Of a stretch of DNA of 64,000 bases, positions 24,117 to 31,883 are shown in pieces (the first letter of the stretch is position 1; every line of letters starts with the position of its first letter). The stretch lies in the NCBI RefSeq assembly GCF_001676615.1, contig NZ_LYXZ01000071.1:1-64000 (forward strand), read 5' to 3'. A program made the translations under genes and the position numbers. The stretch comes from Labrys sp. WJW. GTDB taxonomy: Bacteria > Pseudomonadota > Alphaproteobacteria > Rhizobiales > Labraceae. The notes beneath the pieces were generated by a model. That model saw nothing but the letters and a program-made list of their open reading frames with translations, had not been told where the DNA came from and made no database searches.

Positions 24117-26942
24117 TCATTTTGGCCATATGTAGTCTCTCGGAGCATATATGTTGGGTAGATAAAACCTTTCTTCCGGAAACTTCGAGGTATACCTTTT
24201 GGAAAATTCGGCTGCTGTCATATCCCGCCAGTTGGAATTTTTCTGCATGAAATCCTTGGGTAGATTACTTTCAAGCGCTTTGAGACCGATTACCTCAGCC
24301 GCTTTTTTGTTCGGATTGTTGAGCAAGCGAGCGGCCCTTGGGCCCCCTTGTTGATGGGCGAGATAGATTTCGCCGATAGTAGGAGCTCTATTTATTTGTT
24401 TTTCAAGCAATTTGAAGTTAGAAATGGCTAAGCGCGTCGCTCCTTCCGTTGCTTGCACTGGATCAAAACGATCGATTAGTCCCACTCTGTGTGCGCTATC
24501 CTTATCGAATTGGAAAAGACCCAAATGAGCCGTCTCTCCACGTTCCTTGAGTGGATCAAAAGCATTTGGATAGGGGTTCTTGCTGAGAGCGGCTTCTTTT
24601 TTGGGATCCTTCCATGGGCTGCGATTAACTGCATCCGAATTTAGCCGCCCAGAACCAACACCAGCCTCTATTTTTGCCATTTCAAGAAGGAAAGTTGGAT
24701 TAATCCCATACTTCGCGGCAACGTCATTAAAAAGAGGGATATAGCTTTTTAATGCACGAACACTTTGGAGTTTGGATATGTTTTCGTTATATATCGGCTG
24801 ATAAATTTCTTTATCGATGAATTTACTTGGCTGAACGTCCAATTTCGTGGAAGGTCCAACGGCGGCTAAGTTGGGGATTCCTAGTTCTCCGTTGTCGTAG
24901 GTCATATTTGAGAATGAGGCGTTCTTATCAAATATAGTTTGCGTCGTGATATTATTATTTGGAATTATTACATAGGGTGTTTGCCGGTAGTTGGGATTAG
25001 GAGTGTTTAAGTTCTGGGATGTTCGCGGATCGGAAACGGCAGTGTTGGAGGCCGTATTAGCTTGCTTTCCTGTGCCGGTTTTCGGGGTGGTGCTTGAACC
25101 CGCTTGCTGGGGCACTCCAGTATTGGATGAGGCCGAGTTCTTTTTATCTCCTGCTGGATTTTGTTGCGCGGTCACCGCTGCTTTAGGCAAAAGCCCCAGT
25201 TTCTCGGCTGAACGCCGCAATGCTTCGACGGATGCGGCGTCAGTCCGCAAATACCCCTCGGCTGCGTCGACTAGCCGTTGCATTCTTTGCATCTCTTCTT
25301 CCGTCGCTGGCCGACCAGGTGAATATTGATCGTTCACTTCAGATTTATGCCGTTGTATCGCCTCCTCGGCTTGCTGAAGGACAGAATTGAGGGAGCGGCT
25401 GACACCTCCGTCAGAGGCAGGGTTTGTTGGGGCATCTGTGGCGAGTATTTCTCCGTTCGTTCCGATTGTCTGTGCTTGTGTATATTGCTCGCCAGTTCGC
25501 CACATAAGCATCCCCGGCATCCAACCATCCCCCTGAAGGCTGGCAAGGTCCCGATCGGTCTGAGCAACGGCGGCGGGGCGGTCGCCGCCATTATTGCGCA
25601 TGGCGTCCTCGATCAGGCGGGTCCGAACGGTTTCGGCCCGGCTGGTGCGCTCGTCGCCGGTAAGGCTGGAGCCGAGGGACTGGGCGGCCGCGGGGCCAAG
25701 ATCGATGGCGGGGCCGGAGAGGGAGCGCATCGGGGCCGGGCCGGCGGGGGTGTTGGCCGCGGCGGCCGGGCTGGCGAAGGGGGCATCCGCCGCGCCGCCC
25801 GTCGCCTTGCCGTCGGCGTTGCCGAGCGCGGCCGTGGCGAAGCGTTCTGCCAGGGATGCGTCGCCCTTGGCATAGGCGATGGCGGCGTATTCCAGCATCG
25901 GCGGTAGGCCCGCCGATACCATCTGGCCGAAGATCGCCCGCTGCGCCCCGGGATCGGCGCCGGCGACGAGCGCGGCACGCAAGGGCGCCAGCCGCTGCGC
26001 CATCGGCTTGCTGCGATCGCCGAAGGCGGCGAGCGCCTGGTCGACCATCGCCTTGGGTATGAGGCGGCGCTCTTCCACCGGCATGCCCAGCCTGTCCATG
26101 GCGGCATTGGTGGCCGACAGGGCCGCCTTCAACCGCTCGGGCGAATTGCCTGCCTCTTGCCACAGCCGGTCGATCCGGGGATTGAGCGCCCGCACATAGG
26201 CATTGGGGTCCTTCGACCGGAAGGCGAGATTGAGGGCGATGGCCTGCCGGGCCCTGGCATGGCGATCCCGTGCGCCATCCAGATCGGGGCCATCGCCTTG
26301 TGGGGTGAAGCGGGCGAGCCAGGCACTCTGCTCGGCCGGCGTCATCGCCTTGATGGCATCGATATCGGCGCCGAGGCTGACGACGCGCTGGAAGTCGGCA
26401 TAGTGTCGCGCGCCCGCCTGCGGGCCATAGGCCTTGGTGAAATCGGCGATGCCGGGCAGTGGGCCGTCAAAGCGGCCGATGGTGGTCAGGTCCTGCGTCG
26501 CATCCCGTACGCCGGATTCGAGGGCGCCGCGCGACAGGGATTCGCCCTCGCGTCCGCGGGCGGAAGCCTGGTTGAGCAGCCGGTCCTGTTCCCGTGGCGG
26601 GATGTCGGCAAAGGCGGGATCGGCCGGGGCGTCGGCATAGCCGGGGCCGGCGGAATAGACGGGCTGGCCGGCATCGGCCCCGAACATCGCGGTCTGGCGC
26701 CGATAGACCTCGGCGAGCGAGCGGGCGCCGCCGCTGTTGTGGTCGTAGAAGACGCCCGTGTTGCTGGCGGCCGCCGCCGGGAACAGCTCGGCGGCCGATT
26801 GCTCCGGGTTTTCCTGCAAGGCCTGCAGGAACTTCACCGCGCCGGGAGCGCCGAGGAAATGCGCCATATAGGTGTTGGCGCCGGTGATCGGCAGCCCGGC
26901 CTTGGCGAGGGCGGCCTGGTTGTCGGCCGTCAGCGCCCGCAT
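24117..26942 (-). CDS. Giant virion protein B, C-terminal part, with lysozyme-like tip
   Basis: The frame that continues protein B after the frameshift near 26994-27005; the first in-frame ATG is at 26942 (MRALTADNQAALAKAGLPIT), giving 941 residues. It holds the middle core shared with A and C (ATQDLTTIGRFDGPLPGIADF, AMTPAEQSAWLARF, NAAMDRLGMPVEERRLIPKA), then an Asn/Thr-rich linker of AT-rich DNA. The last 198 residues (24117-24713) look like a lysozyme or lytic transglycosylase fold: YGINPTFLLEMAKIEAGVGS with a possible catalytic Glu, AHLGLFQFDKD and EIYLAHQQGGPRAARLL. The tip differs wholly from those of A and C. Confidence 0.72.
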   Translation of the reverse strand: MRALTADNQAALAKAGLPITGANTYMAHFLGAPGAVKFLQALQENPEQSAAELFPAAAASNTGVFYDHNSGGARSLAEVYRRQTAMFGADAGQPVYSAGPGYADAPADPAFADIPPREQDRLLNQASARGREGESLSRGALESGVRDATQDLTTIGRFDGPLPGIADFTKAYGPQAGARHYADFQRVVSLGADIDAIKAMTPAEQSAWLARFTPQGDGPDLDGARDRHARARQAIALNLAFRSKDPNAYVRALNPRIDRLWQEAGNSPERLKAALSATNAAMDRLGMPVEERRLIPKAMVDQALAAFGDRSKPMAQRLAPLRAALVAGADPGAQRAIFGQMVSAGLPPMLEYAAIAYAKGDASLAERFATAALGNADGKATGGAADAPFASPAAAANTPAGPAPMRSLSGPAIDLGPAAAQSLGSSLTGDERTSRAETVRTRLIEDAMRNNGGDRPAAVAQTDRDLASLQGDGWMPGMLMWRTGEQYTQAQTIGTNGEILATDAPTNPASDGGVSRSLNSVLQQAEEAIQRHKSEVNDQYSPGRPATEEEMQRMQRLVDAAEGYLRTDAASVEALRRSAEKLGLLPKAAVTAQQNPAGDKKNSASSNTGVPQQAGSSTTPKTGTGKQANTASNTAVSDPRTSQNLNTPNPNYRQTPYVIIPNNNITTQTIFDKNASFSNMTYDNGELGIPNLAAVGPSTKLDVQPSKFIDKEIYQPIYNENISKLQSVRALKSYIPLFNDVAAKYGINPTFLLEMAKIEAGVGSGRLNSDAVNRSPWKDPKKEAALSKNPYPNAFDPLKERGETAHLGLFQFDKDSAHRVGLIDRFDPVQATEGATRLAISNFKLLEKQINRAPTIGEIYLAHQQGGPRAARLLNNPNKKAAEVIGLKALESNLPKDFMQKNSNWRDMTAAEFSKRYTSKFPEERFYLPNIYAPRDYIWPK

Positions 26943-28342
26943 CGCCCTGTCCTGCTGGCGGGGATCGCTGCGGCCATCGGCGGAGAGCTCGAGGCCGGGA
27001 TGTTTTGGGCCAGCGCTGCCCAGGTTCCGGCGGTGAACTGATAGCGGCCCACGGCGATGGTCTGCCCGTTCGGGCCCCGGCTCGCCGCCTGGTCGTTGCC
27101 GCCGCTTTCGTGCTGGCGCACCAGGCCGAAATAATCGAGGGCGCCGGGCGAAGCGGCGACCGGGGTCTCGCCGAAGGCGGGAAGCGGCAGGGTGCCCGCC
27201 GGTTCGCCATAGAGCCTCCGTAGTGTCGGCCTGGCCCAGGCCGGGGCCTTGGCGAGCGTGGTCTCGATGTCGGGCGTGCCGTCCGGCTTCTTCAGGCCGC
27301 GATAGGCATCGGCTGCATCGAGCCCCCATACGGTGGGCGCCTGGCGGGTGTCGACATGCAGGGACCTGCCGCCGGCATAAAGCCCGATGCCGCGGGCGCC
27401 GCTGGCGACGGCGGCCGCCAGGATGGCAGCCTTCTCAGCGTCCGACTTGCCGGCAATGTCGATGTCGAGCGCATTGCCGGCAAGATGCTGCGACCCCCTG
27501 GCACCGCCCGCGGCGGCATTGGCGGCCTGGTCGCGCCGGCCCGACTTGACCTTGAGCTCGGGGACGACGCCGGCCGCCACCATGCCGTCGAGCAGGGCTT
27601 TCGTGGCGGGGCTGAGTCCGTCGATATCCGTCCCGGCGCCGCTGACCAGCCGGGTCTGGAATCGTCCCGTCGGCACCGGGCCGCGGCCGAAGGCGGCGGC
27701 GCCGGCCTCGGGGTCCTCCCCGAAGCGGACATTCCAGTCCGTGGCGGCGAAGCCCTGCCGGCCTGTTTGCTTGAGCGCGTTCTTTTGCGCGAGGGGCAGG
27801 CCGGACCGGTCGATCTGCTCGAAATAGCGGCGCTGTTCATCGGCGCGCGCGGCAGGATTGCGGGTGATGGCCTGCTCGGCCTCGGCACGCGAGCTCTCGA
27901 TTTCCTGGGCTTCGTAGCCGGCGCGGTATTGCTGCTCGTAGACGGCCGCCTTCTCGGCGTCGAGCTCACGCTGGCCGGAGAGCCGGGCGGCGAAGGCGGC
28001 GCGATTGCCCGGCGAAGTCTTCGCGATCAGCGCGCTGTCGCCTTTCTGGGTGGCTTGCAGATAGCGAGCGGCAAAGCCGCTGCCGCCCGGAGGCATGTTC
28101 CGGGTCGCCGCCTCGAATTCGGCCTGGCGTTCCCGGTTGCGCTGGTTGAAGCGGGCTTCGTCGTCGAAGGCGTTCTCGCGCGCGGCCTTGGCCTGGTAGG
28201 CTGCAAGACCCTCGCCGGCGGCGGTGAGGCCGCTGCCGAGCGCCTGCAGGCCCTGGCCGATCGCCTCGGCGCCTGTGCGCACCTGCGGCGTGGAGCCTGG
28301 GTTGAGGCCGATCTCGGCGCGATAGTCGGGAAAACGGGGCAT
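26930..28342 (-). CDS. Giant virion protein B, N-terminal part (frameshifted), peptidase M15-like and transglycosylase domains
   Basis: 470 residues from the ATG at 28342 (MPRFPDYRAEIG); an ATG four codons earlier is also open. Residues 1-225 are helical and nearly identical to A at the very start. Residues of about 240-340 resemble the M15 D-Ala-D-Ala carboxypeptidase fold (GSQHLAGNALDIDIAG with likely zinc ligands His and Asp, and HVD at 329-331). Residues 400-450 start a lytic transglycosylase domain (HESGGND with E412, GRYQFTAGTWAALAQ). Then the frame is lost: NIP is followed by ASSSPP instead of GLELSADGRS, which the other frame supplies. One missing G in the CCCGG run near 26995-27000 would explain it. 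Confidence 0.78.
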   Translation of the reverse strand: MPRFPDYRAEIGLNPGSTPQVRTGAEAIGQGLQALGSGLTAAGEGLAAYQAKAARENAFDDEARFNQRNRERQAEFEAATRNMPPGGSGFAARYLQATQKGDSALIAKTSPGNRAAFAARLSGQRELDAEKAAVYEQQYRAGYEAQEIESSRAEAEQAITRNPAARADEQRRYFEQIDRSGLPLAQKNALKQTGRQGFAATDWNVRFGEDPEAGAAAFGRGPVPTGRFQTRLVSGAGTDIDGLSPATKALLDGMVAAGVVPELKVKSGRRDQAANAAAGGARGSQHLAGNALDIDIAGKSDAEKAAILAAAVASGARGIGLYAGGRSLHVDTRQAPTVWGLDAADAYRGLKKPDGTPDIETTLAKAPAWARPTLRRLYGEPAGTLPLPAFGETPVAASPGALDYFGLVRQHESGGNDQAASRGPNGQTIAVGRYQFTAGTWAALAQNIPASSSPPMAAAIPASRTGRCGR

Positions 28343-28396
28343 GGCGGGATCCATCGGGGCAAAAGAAAAGCCCCGCCTGGAAGGGCGGGGCTGGGG
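28227..28396. repeat. Near-identical 5' block shared with gene A
   Basis: Partner of 19465-19632. It covers the leader hairpin, the start codon and about 115 coding bases. Confidence 0.8.
28361..28392 (-). terminator. Leader hairpin/terminator before gene B
   Basis: AGCCCCGCC (28369-28377) pairs with GGCGGGGCT (28384-28392), with TTTTCTTTTG after it on the minus strand; it ends 26 bases before the start of gene B. Confidence 0.8.
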
Positions 28397-28402
28397 ACTA
28401 TT

Positions 28403-28485
28403 CTGGGATCGCAGGCTTCCAGCCTGCTCTTGCTTATCCGCGGGCGCGGCGCTTCCAAGGGCAGGCTGGAAGCCTGCGATCCCAG
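28403..28485. repeat. Perfect 25-base inverted repeat between terminase and gene B
   Basis: Arms at 28403-28427 and 28461-28485 are exact reverse complements (core GATCGCAGGCTTCCAGCCTG), with a 33-base loop. It fills the gap after the large-terminase stop. It may be a host-type dispersed palindrome, and as RNA it would form a very strong stem. Confidence 0.75.
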
Positions 28486-28498
28486 GAAGAACTCCCGC

Positions 28499-29944
28499 TC
28501 AATAACTCAGCGGGTCGTAGGGCTGCGGTTCCGGGCGCATCAGGTCCAGGGCGGCCGGGTTCAGCGTGGCGTGGCGCAGCATCATGATGAGATAGCGGGT
28601 GGCGCTCATCAGGTCGTCGCGCTCCTTCACCACCTTGCCGTCCTTGCGGTGATAGAGGCGGAACTCCTCCCACCAGTCGTGGAGGTGGCGCGAGACCTTC
28701 AGGCGGCCGGTGCGCATGCGGTCGAGCAGCAGCATCAGCCCGGCCTCGACGCCGTTGGAGCCGTCCTCGAAGCGGGCGTGCTCGGGCAGCATGGCGAGGC
28801 CCTGGCGGCGATATTGCTCGGCGAGCTGCTCGCCCGAGCCCTTGTCGTGCTGCAACCCGTCATGCGGCCAGGCCCAGGGCAGCCAGTCGCCCCAGGCCCT
28901 GAGCGCGCCGGCATGCAGGAGCGGCGTCTGCTCGCGCGCCCGGAAGGCCCGGGTGAGATAGACCACGTCGGCGTCGCGGTCGTGATAGCCCATCACCGCG
29001 GCGAAGGGGTGGTCCCAACCGAAATCCATGGCGCCGAGCGCCGGCCAGAACGGCTCGGGCCGGATCTGGTCGACGGCGATCATCGCCTCCTCCACCGGGA
29101 AGATGCGGCCCGAGCCCAGGATCGGAATGCCCTTGGCCCGGGCCTCGCGCTCATGGGCGGGATAGGCGGCGACGATGCGAGCCCGCATTTCGGGGGAATA
29201 ATGGCCGGCATCGTCGATCGTCATGGTGGTGACGCTGCGGTCCCGGCTCGCCTCGGAGAGGAAGCGTCGCACCACGTCGGACATGCCGAGCAGCGGCGTG
29301 AAGGTCATCCAGGCGATGCCGTCGGTGGCGTTGGTGCGGGTGAGGCCCTCGGTATAGATGTCCTCGGGCGGCTCCTCGTCGAACCACAGCCAGTCGAGCG
29401 TCTCGCCCTGCCATTTCTCGCGGCCCTGCTCGTAGGATTTGAGCCCGATGGTGGAGGTGCCGCCGCTGACATGGCGGACACGGATGGAATCGATCAGCCC
29501 GGGCGTCGAGCGGGCCGAGACGAGGCCCACGATGTCGGCGCCGGGGATGGTGCCCGTGCCCACGGCCTCGGCGCGCCCCACCAGCATGCGCTGCACGGTA
29601 TCGCGCGTGGCGAGGCCGGTGACGCCGGCGGCCCAGGCAATGGTCGGCTTGTCGAAGCGCCGCCCCTGCCACCAGGGCGGATATTTTCCGGTGGCATGCA
29701 TCGCCGCCTCGGCGCCGCCCGAATAGGTCTTGCCGAGCTGGTTGCCCGCCATGAACAGGCGTTCGCGATGGCTGGCGCCGGCCTGGTGAAAGTCGGCCTG
29801 GCGCGGATAGGGCCGGTAGCGCGGCAGCCAGTCCGCGTCGAAGCGGCGCTTCTTCTCAGCGAGCAGCCTGAGCAGTTCCGATTTCAAGGCCTTCGCCCTG
29901 GCATTGGCGGAGGATTTCGCCAATGCGCCTGTCGAGTTCTTCAT
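28499..29944 (-). CDS. Terminase large subunit
   Basis: A 481-residue packaging motor. The ATPase half has a Walker A-type loop GNQLGKT (residues 67-73) and Walker B LWFDEE (185-190). The nuclease half shows AMDFGWDHP (about 304-312) with its metal-binding Asp and a later Asp-rich region. It cuts and pumps phage DNA into the procapsid through the portal. The ATG at 29944 makes it overlap the small terminase gene by 89 bases; no later Met is plausible before residue 65. Length fits the family. Confidence 0.95.
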   Translation of the reverse strand: MKNSTGALAKSSANARAKALKSELLRLLAEKKRRFDADWLPRYRPYPRQADFHQAGASHRERLFMAGNQLGKTYSGGAEAAMHATGKYPPWWQGRRFDKPTIAWAAGVTGLATRDTVQRMLVGRAEAVGTGTIPGADIVGLVSARSTPGLIDSIRVRHVSGGTSTIGLKSYEQGREKWQGETLDWLWFDEEPPEDIYTEGLTRTNATDGIAWMTFTPLLGMSDVVRRFLSEASRDRSVTTMTIDDAGHYSPEMRARIVAAYPAHEREARAKGIPILGSGRIFPVEEAMIAVDQIRPEPFWPALGAMDFGWDHPFAAVMGYHDRDADVVYLTRAFRAREQTPLLHAGALRAWGDWLPWAWPHDGLQHDKGSGEQLAEQYRRQGLAMLPEHARFEDGSNGVEAGLMLLLDRMRTGRLKVSRHLHDWWEEFRLYHRKDGKVVKERDDLMSATRYLIMMLRHATLNPAALDLMRPEPQPYDPLSY

Positions 29945-30194
29945 CGCTCAATCCGCGCTCGTCGAGGGGGGAGGCGACGTCCTTGGGCAGCAGGGCGTCG
30001 CATAGCTTGATGTAGGCGGTGGGGTTGTCGAGGCGCACGCGCTCGATCGCCCCGGCGCCGTGGGCGAGGAAATCGGCATGGAGGGCGGCGAGAAAGGCTT
30101 CGCCCAGGCCTGGTCTGGCCGGTTTCGGCGCCGTGCCCGGCTTTCGCCGGGCGCCGCGCGGCCTTCCGGGCGGCCCGCCATCAGCGCCCGTCAT
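29856..30194 (-). CDS. Terminase small subunit (candidate)
   Basis: 112 residues from the ATG at 30194. A basic, Gly/Pro/Arg-rich start (PPGRPRGARRKPGTAPKPAR) is followed by a helical part (LGEAFLAALHADFLAHGAGAI, NPTAYIKLCDALLPKDV) and a charged end. It lies directly before the large terminase, the usual place of the DNA-recognising small subunit. The sequence resembles short phage proteins annotated as terminase small subunit in alphaproteobacterial prophages. Assignment is by position and general character. Confidence 0.65.
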   Translation of the reverse strand: MTGADGGPPGRPRGARRKPGTAPKPARPGLGEAFLAALHADFLAHGAGAIERVRLDNPTAYIKLCDALLPKDVASPLDERGLSDEELDRRIGEILRQCQGEGLEIGTAQAAR

Positions 30195-30381
30195 CGCCGC
30201 GATCCCGGGCCGGTTCGGCCGTCTTCGCGATGAGCTGCCAATGCTCATAGCTCACACGCTGGGGTTCCGCCCCGAACAGGGCGGCGGGCACCCCGGCGAG
30301 GAGATCGGCGAGGGCGGGATCCTTGGCCCGCTCGCGTTCCAGCCAGGCCTTGGCGAGTGCGAGTTCATGGTTCTCGGGCAT
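30181..30381 (-). CDS. Small phage protein before the terminase genes, unknown
   Basis: 66 residues: MPENHELALAKAWLERERAK, then DPALADLLAGVPAALFG and a Trp-containing end. It overlaps the small terminase by 14 bases and opens the packaging block, right after a leader hairpin. Composition is that of the phage late genes, and a small helical DNA-packaging accessory is possible. No family recognised. Confidence 0.62.
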   Translation of the reverse strand: MPENHELALAKAWLERERAKDPALADLLAGVPAALFGAEPQRVSYEHWQLIAKTAEPARDRGDDGR

Positions 30382-30396
30382 CGGTATGCCTCCAAT

Positions 30397-30428
30397 GGAA
30401 AAGCCCGCCGCGGCGGAGCCGGGCGGGC
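30397..30428 (-). terminator. Leader hairpin before the packaging genes
   Basis: GCCCGCC (30403-30409) and GGCGGGC (30422-30428) form the stem, followed on the minus strand by TTTTCC. It ends 21 bases before the start of the 66-residue gene. The T-tract is weak. Confidence 0.55.
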
Positions 30429-30639
30429 GAGTGGGATGGGACGTTCGCTCTGTGAGTCTGCTGCGCTTGGCGTCCCTGCTAAGGCTGGGATTACGAACAG
30501 ATCTTACTCAATGTCGCTTTCGTCCCCTGTCTGCGGGGGCTTGAGTGCTTTGCCGGATCTTATCTCGGCCTGTCCAATCCATGGCGCAGAGGGCGACCTA
30601 TATCCGGCGATTAAGAAAGCGCGTTTCCTGCCACAGCTG

Positions 30640-31077
30640 TCATTTCGATTTGAGTGGCCATGTCAGCAACTGCGAGGTCACGCTTTGTGTCTCCAAGAAT
30701 TCCTTGAACATCACATAGATCGGTTGAAAATCTTGGATGATACAGCGCTCATACCAGTCGTCCTCCTCAGGGAGGTCGATCACGCCGATCGGCTTGGTCT
30801 CGTCGTAGATGAAGCGGGATACATTCTTTCCGTCAACGACGTCATCGAACTCGATCTGAAAATTTCCTCTGTAACCGTTGACGTTCAAGGTCTTTTCCGG
30901 CGTTCTGCCGTCATTGTCGCTTGCGCGTAGTGTAACGGTACCAGTCGCTTGCTCCTCAAGCATTTTCAGTTTTTCCAGCACCTGGTTCCAGGAAGGGTTT
31001 CGAATTGAACGATGCCCATATTGATCATCCTCCAAGCTCCAGGTAAGACTCATATATTTTAGATACCTATCCACCAT
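30640..31077 (-). CDS. Immunity-like protein of the orphan toxin module
   Basis: A 145-residue acidic cytoplasmic protein of the same family as the immunity-like genes of A and C: MSLTWSLEDDQYGHRSIRNP, GTVTLRASDNDG, NVNGYRGNFQIEFDDVVDGK, WYERCIIQDF and an end with FKEFLETQSVTSQL. It begins two bases after the stop of the orphan tip. Its similarity to the immunity gene of A (LNDDLYGRRTIKNPSW) is closer than to that of C. Preserved intact while the tip next to it is damaged, as is usual for orphan immunity genes. Confidence 0.72.
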   Translation of the reverse strand: MVDRYLKYMSLTWSLEDDQYGHRSIRNPSWNQVLEKLKMLEEQATGTVTLRASDNDGRTPEKTLNVNGYRGNFQIEFDDVVDGKNVSRFIYDETKPIGVIDLPEEDDWYERCIIQDFQPIYVMFKEFLETQSVTSQLLTWPLKSK

Positions 31078-31079
31078 GT

Positions 31080-31343
31080 TTACTCTCCATTCAGTTCAGT
31101 GAATGCGGTGTCCCCACTCTTCCAGTAAAATGTCTTGCCGGTAGCTTGTTCGTAGATCATCCATTCTTTCAATTTCGCTTTTTCTGCAGCATGCGGCAGG
31201 TGCCTGCGACATAATATACACATTACGTCTCCGAATACGGCCGTTCTTAAGCTTCGACCTTCTGCTTGCCCCTGAGCATGAAGGTCTTCCAGACCATCAC
31301 CGTAATTCTCGAATTGCCGCGGCGGCCAGTTGCGCGCTTTCAT
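31080..31343 (-). pseudogene. Orphan, damaged deaminase-like toxin tip
   Basis: An 87-residue ORF matching only the last part of the tips of A and C: EGRSLRTAVFGDVMCILC, then EWMIYEQATGKTFYWKSGD (A: EGRSLKMVVSGEKICPFC and EWTIFEELSGNTLYWKRGSD). The CxxC zinc pair (C42, C45) is present, but where A has HAELEILQEL this one has FENYGDGLEDL and is about seven residues shorter, so the HxE zinc/catalytic motif is gone. There is no virion-protein part upstream. It is most likely a displaced C-terminal tip left behind by recombination and no longer catalytic. Confidence 0.75.
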
Positions 31344-31469
31344 CGGACTACGCGGAAATTTACATTATGCTATGTTCACGCCGTCTCTTTAGGGCTTGAG
31401 CGTGCCGCCAGCTGTGCTCGCAATAGCAACGGCAATGACCAAACATCAGCATCGTAAACACGCCGCGTT

Positions 31470-31883
31470 TCAATAGGGTGCGATACGCGGTGAGCTTATC
31501 TTTTCAGTTTCAAAGAATTGTTTAAATACATCGTATACTAAATCATAATCAGTAAAAATTATGCGAGAATCCCAATCAGAACCTTGCATCTCGTATTTAC
31601 TATACGGAGAGGCTGGATCAAATGAGGCACGTCGAAAATGTTTTCCGTCTCTTTTGTCATTAAAAACGATAAAATAATGATCGTTCTGAGCGTGTACGCT
31701 TAAGGATTTGTCATCGTCTTCGTTGCCGTTGTCAAATTCAAGTGCTACAGATCCATCTTCATGTTGAAGCTCCTGTAATTTTCTTATTATGAAATCCCAA
31801 TCGCAATTGGACTTGCCACCGCCACCTTCAGGGCGTGGAATGTCGCGAATGAACCAACTTATGTGAAAGTTATTTTTTTTCAT
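31470..31883 (-). CDS. Immunity-like protein paired with virion toxin C
   Basis: A 137-residue cytoplasmic protein: MKKNNFHISWFIRDIP, CDWDFIIRKLQELQHEDGSV, YFIVFNDKRDGKHFRRASFD, SDWDSRIIFTDYD and an end with FKQFFETEKISSPRIAP. It is related to 15139-15555 and 30640-31077. Its ATG overlaps the stop of gene C as ATGA, exactly as in pair A. The DNA is AT-rich. The inferred role is neutralising the deaminase-like tip of C; Imm1 is a candidate family. Confidence 0.75.
   Translation of the reverse strand: MKKNNFHISWFIRDIPRPEGGGGKSNCDWDFIIRKLQELQHEDGSVALEFDNGNEDDDKSLSVHAQNDHYFIVFNDKRDGKHFRRASFDPASPYSKYEMQGSDWDSRIIFTDYDLVYDVFKQFFETEKISSPRIAPY

Noticed and set aside
26994..27005. Programmed ribosomal frameshift in gene B
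   Set aside because: No standard slippery sequence is present, and the two paralogs read through without a shift, so a mutation or sequence error is more likely.
27356..30010. Plus-strand ORF of 884 codons opposite gene B and the large terminase
   Set aside because: It crosses several real minus-strand genes, has no domains and shows the composition of an antisense frame.
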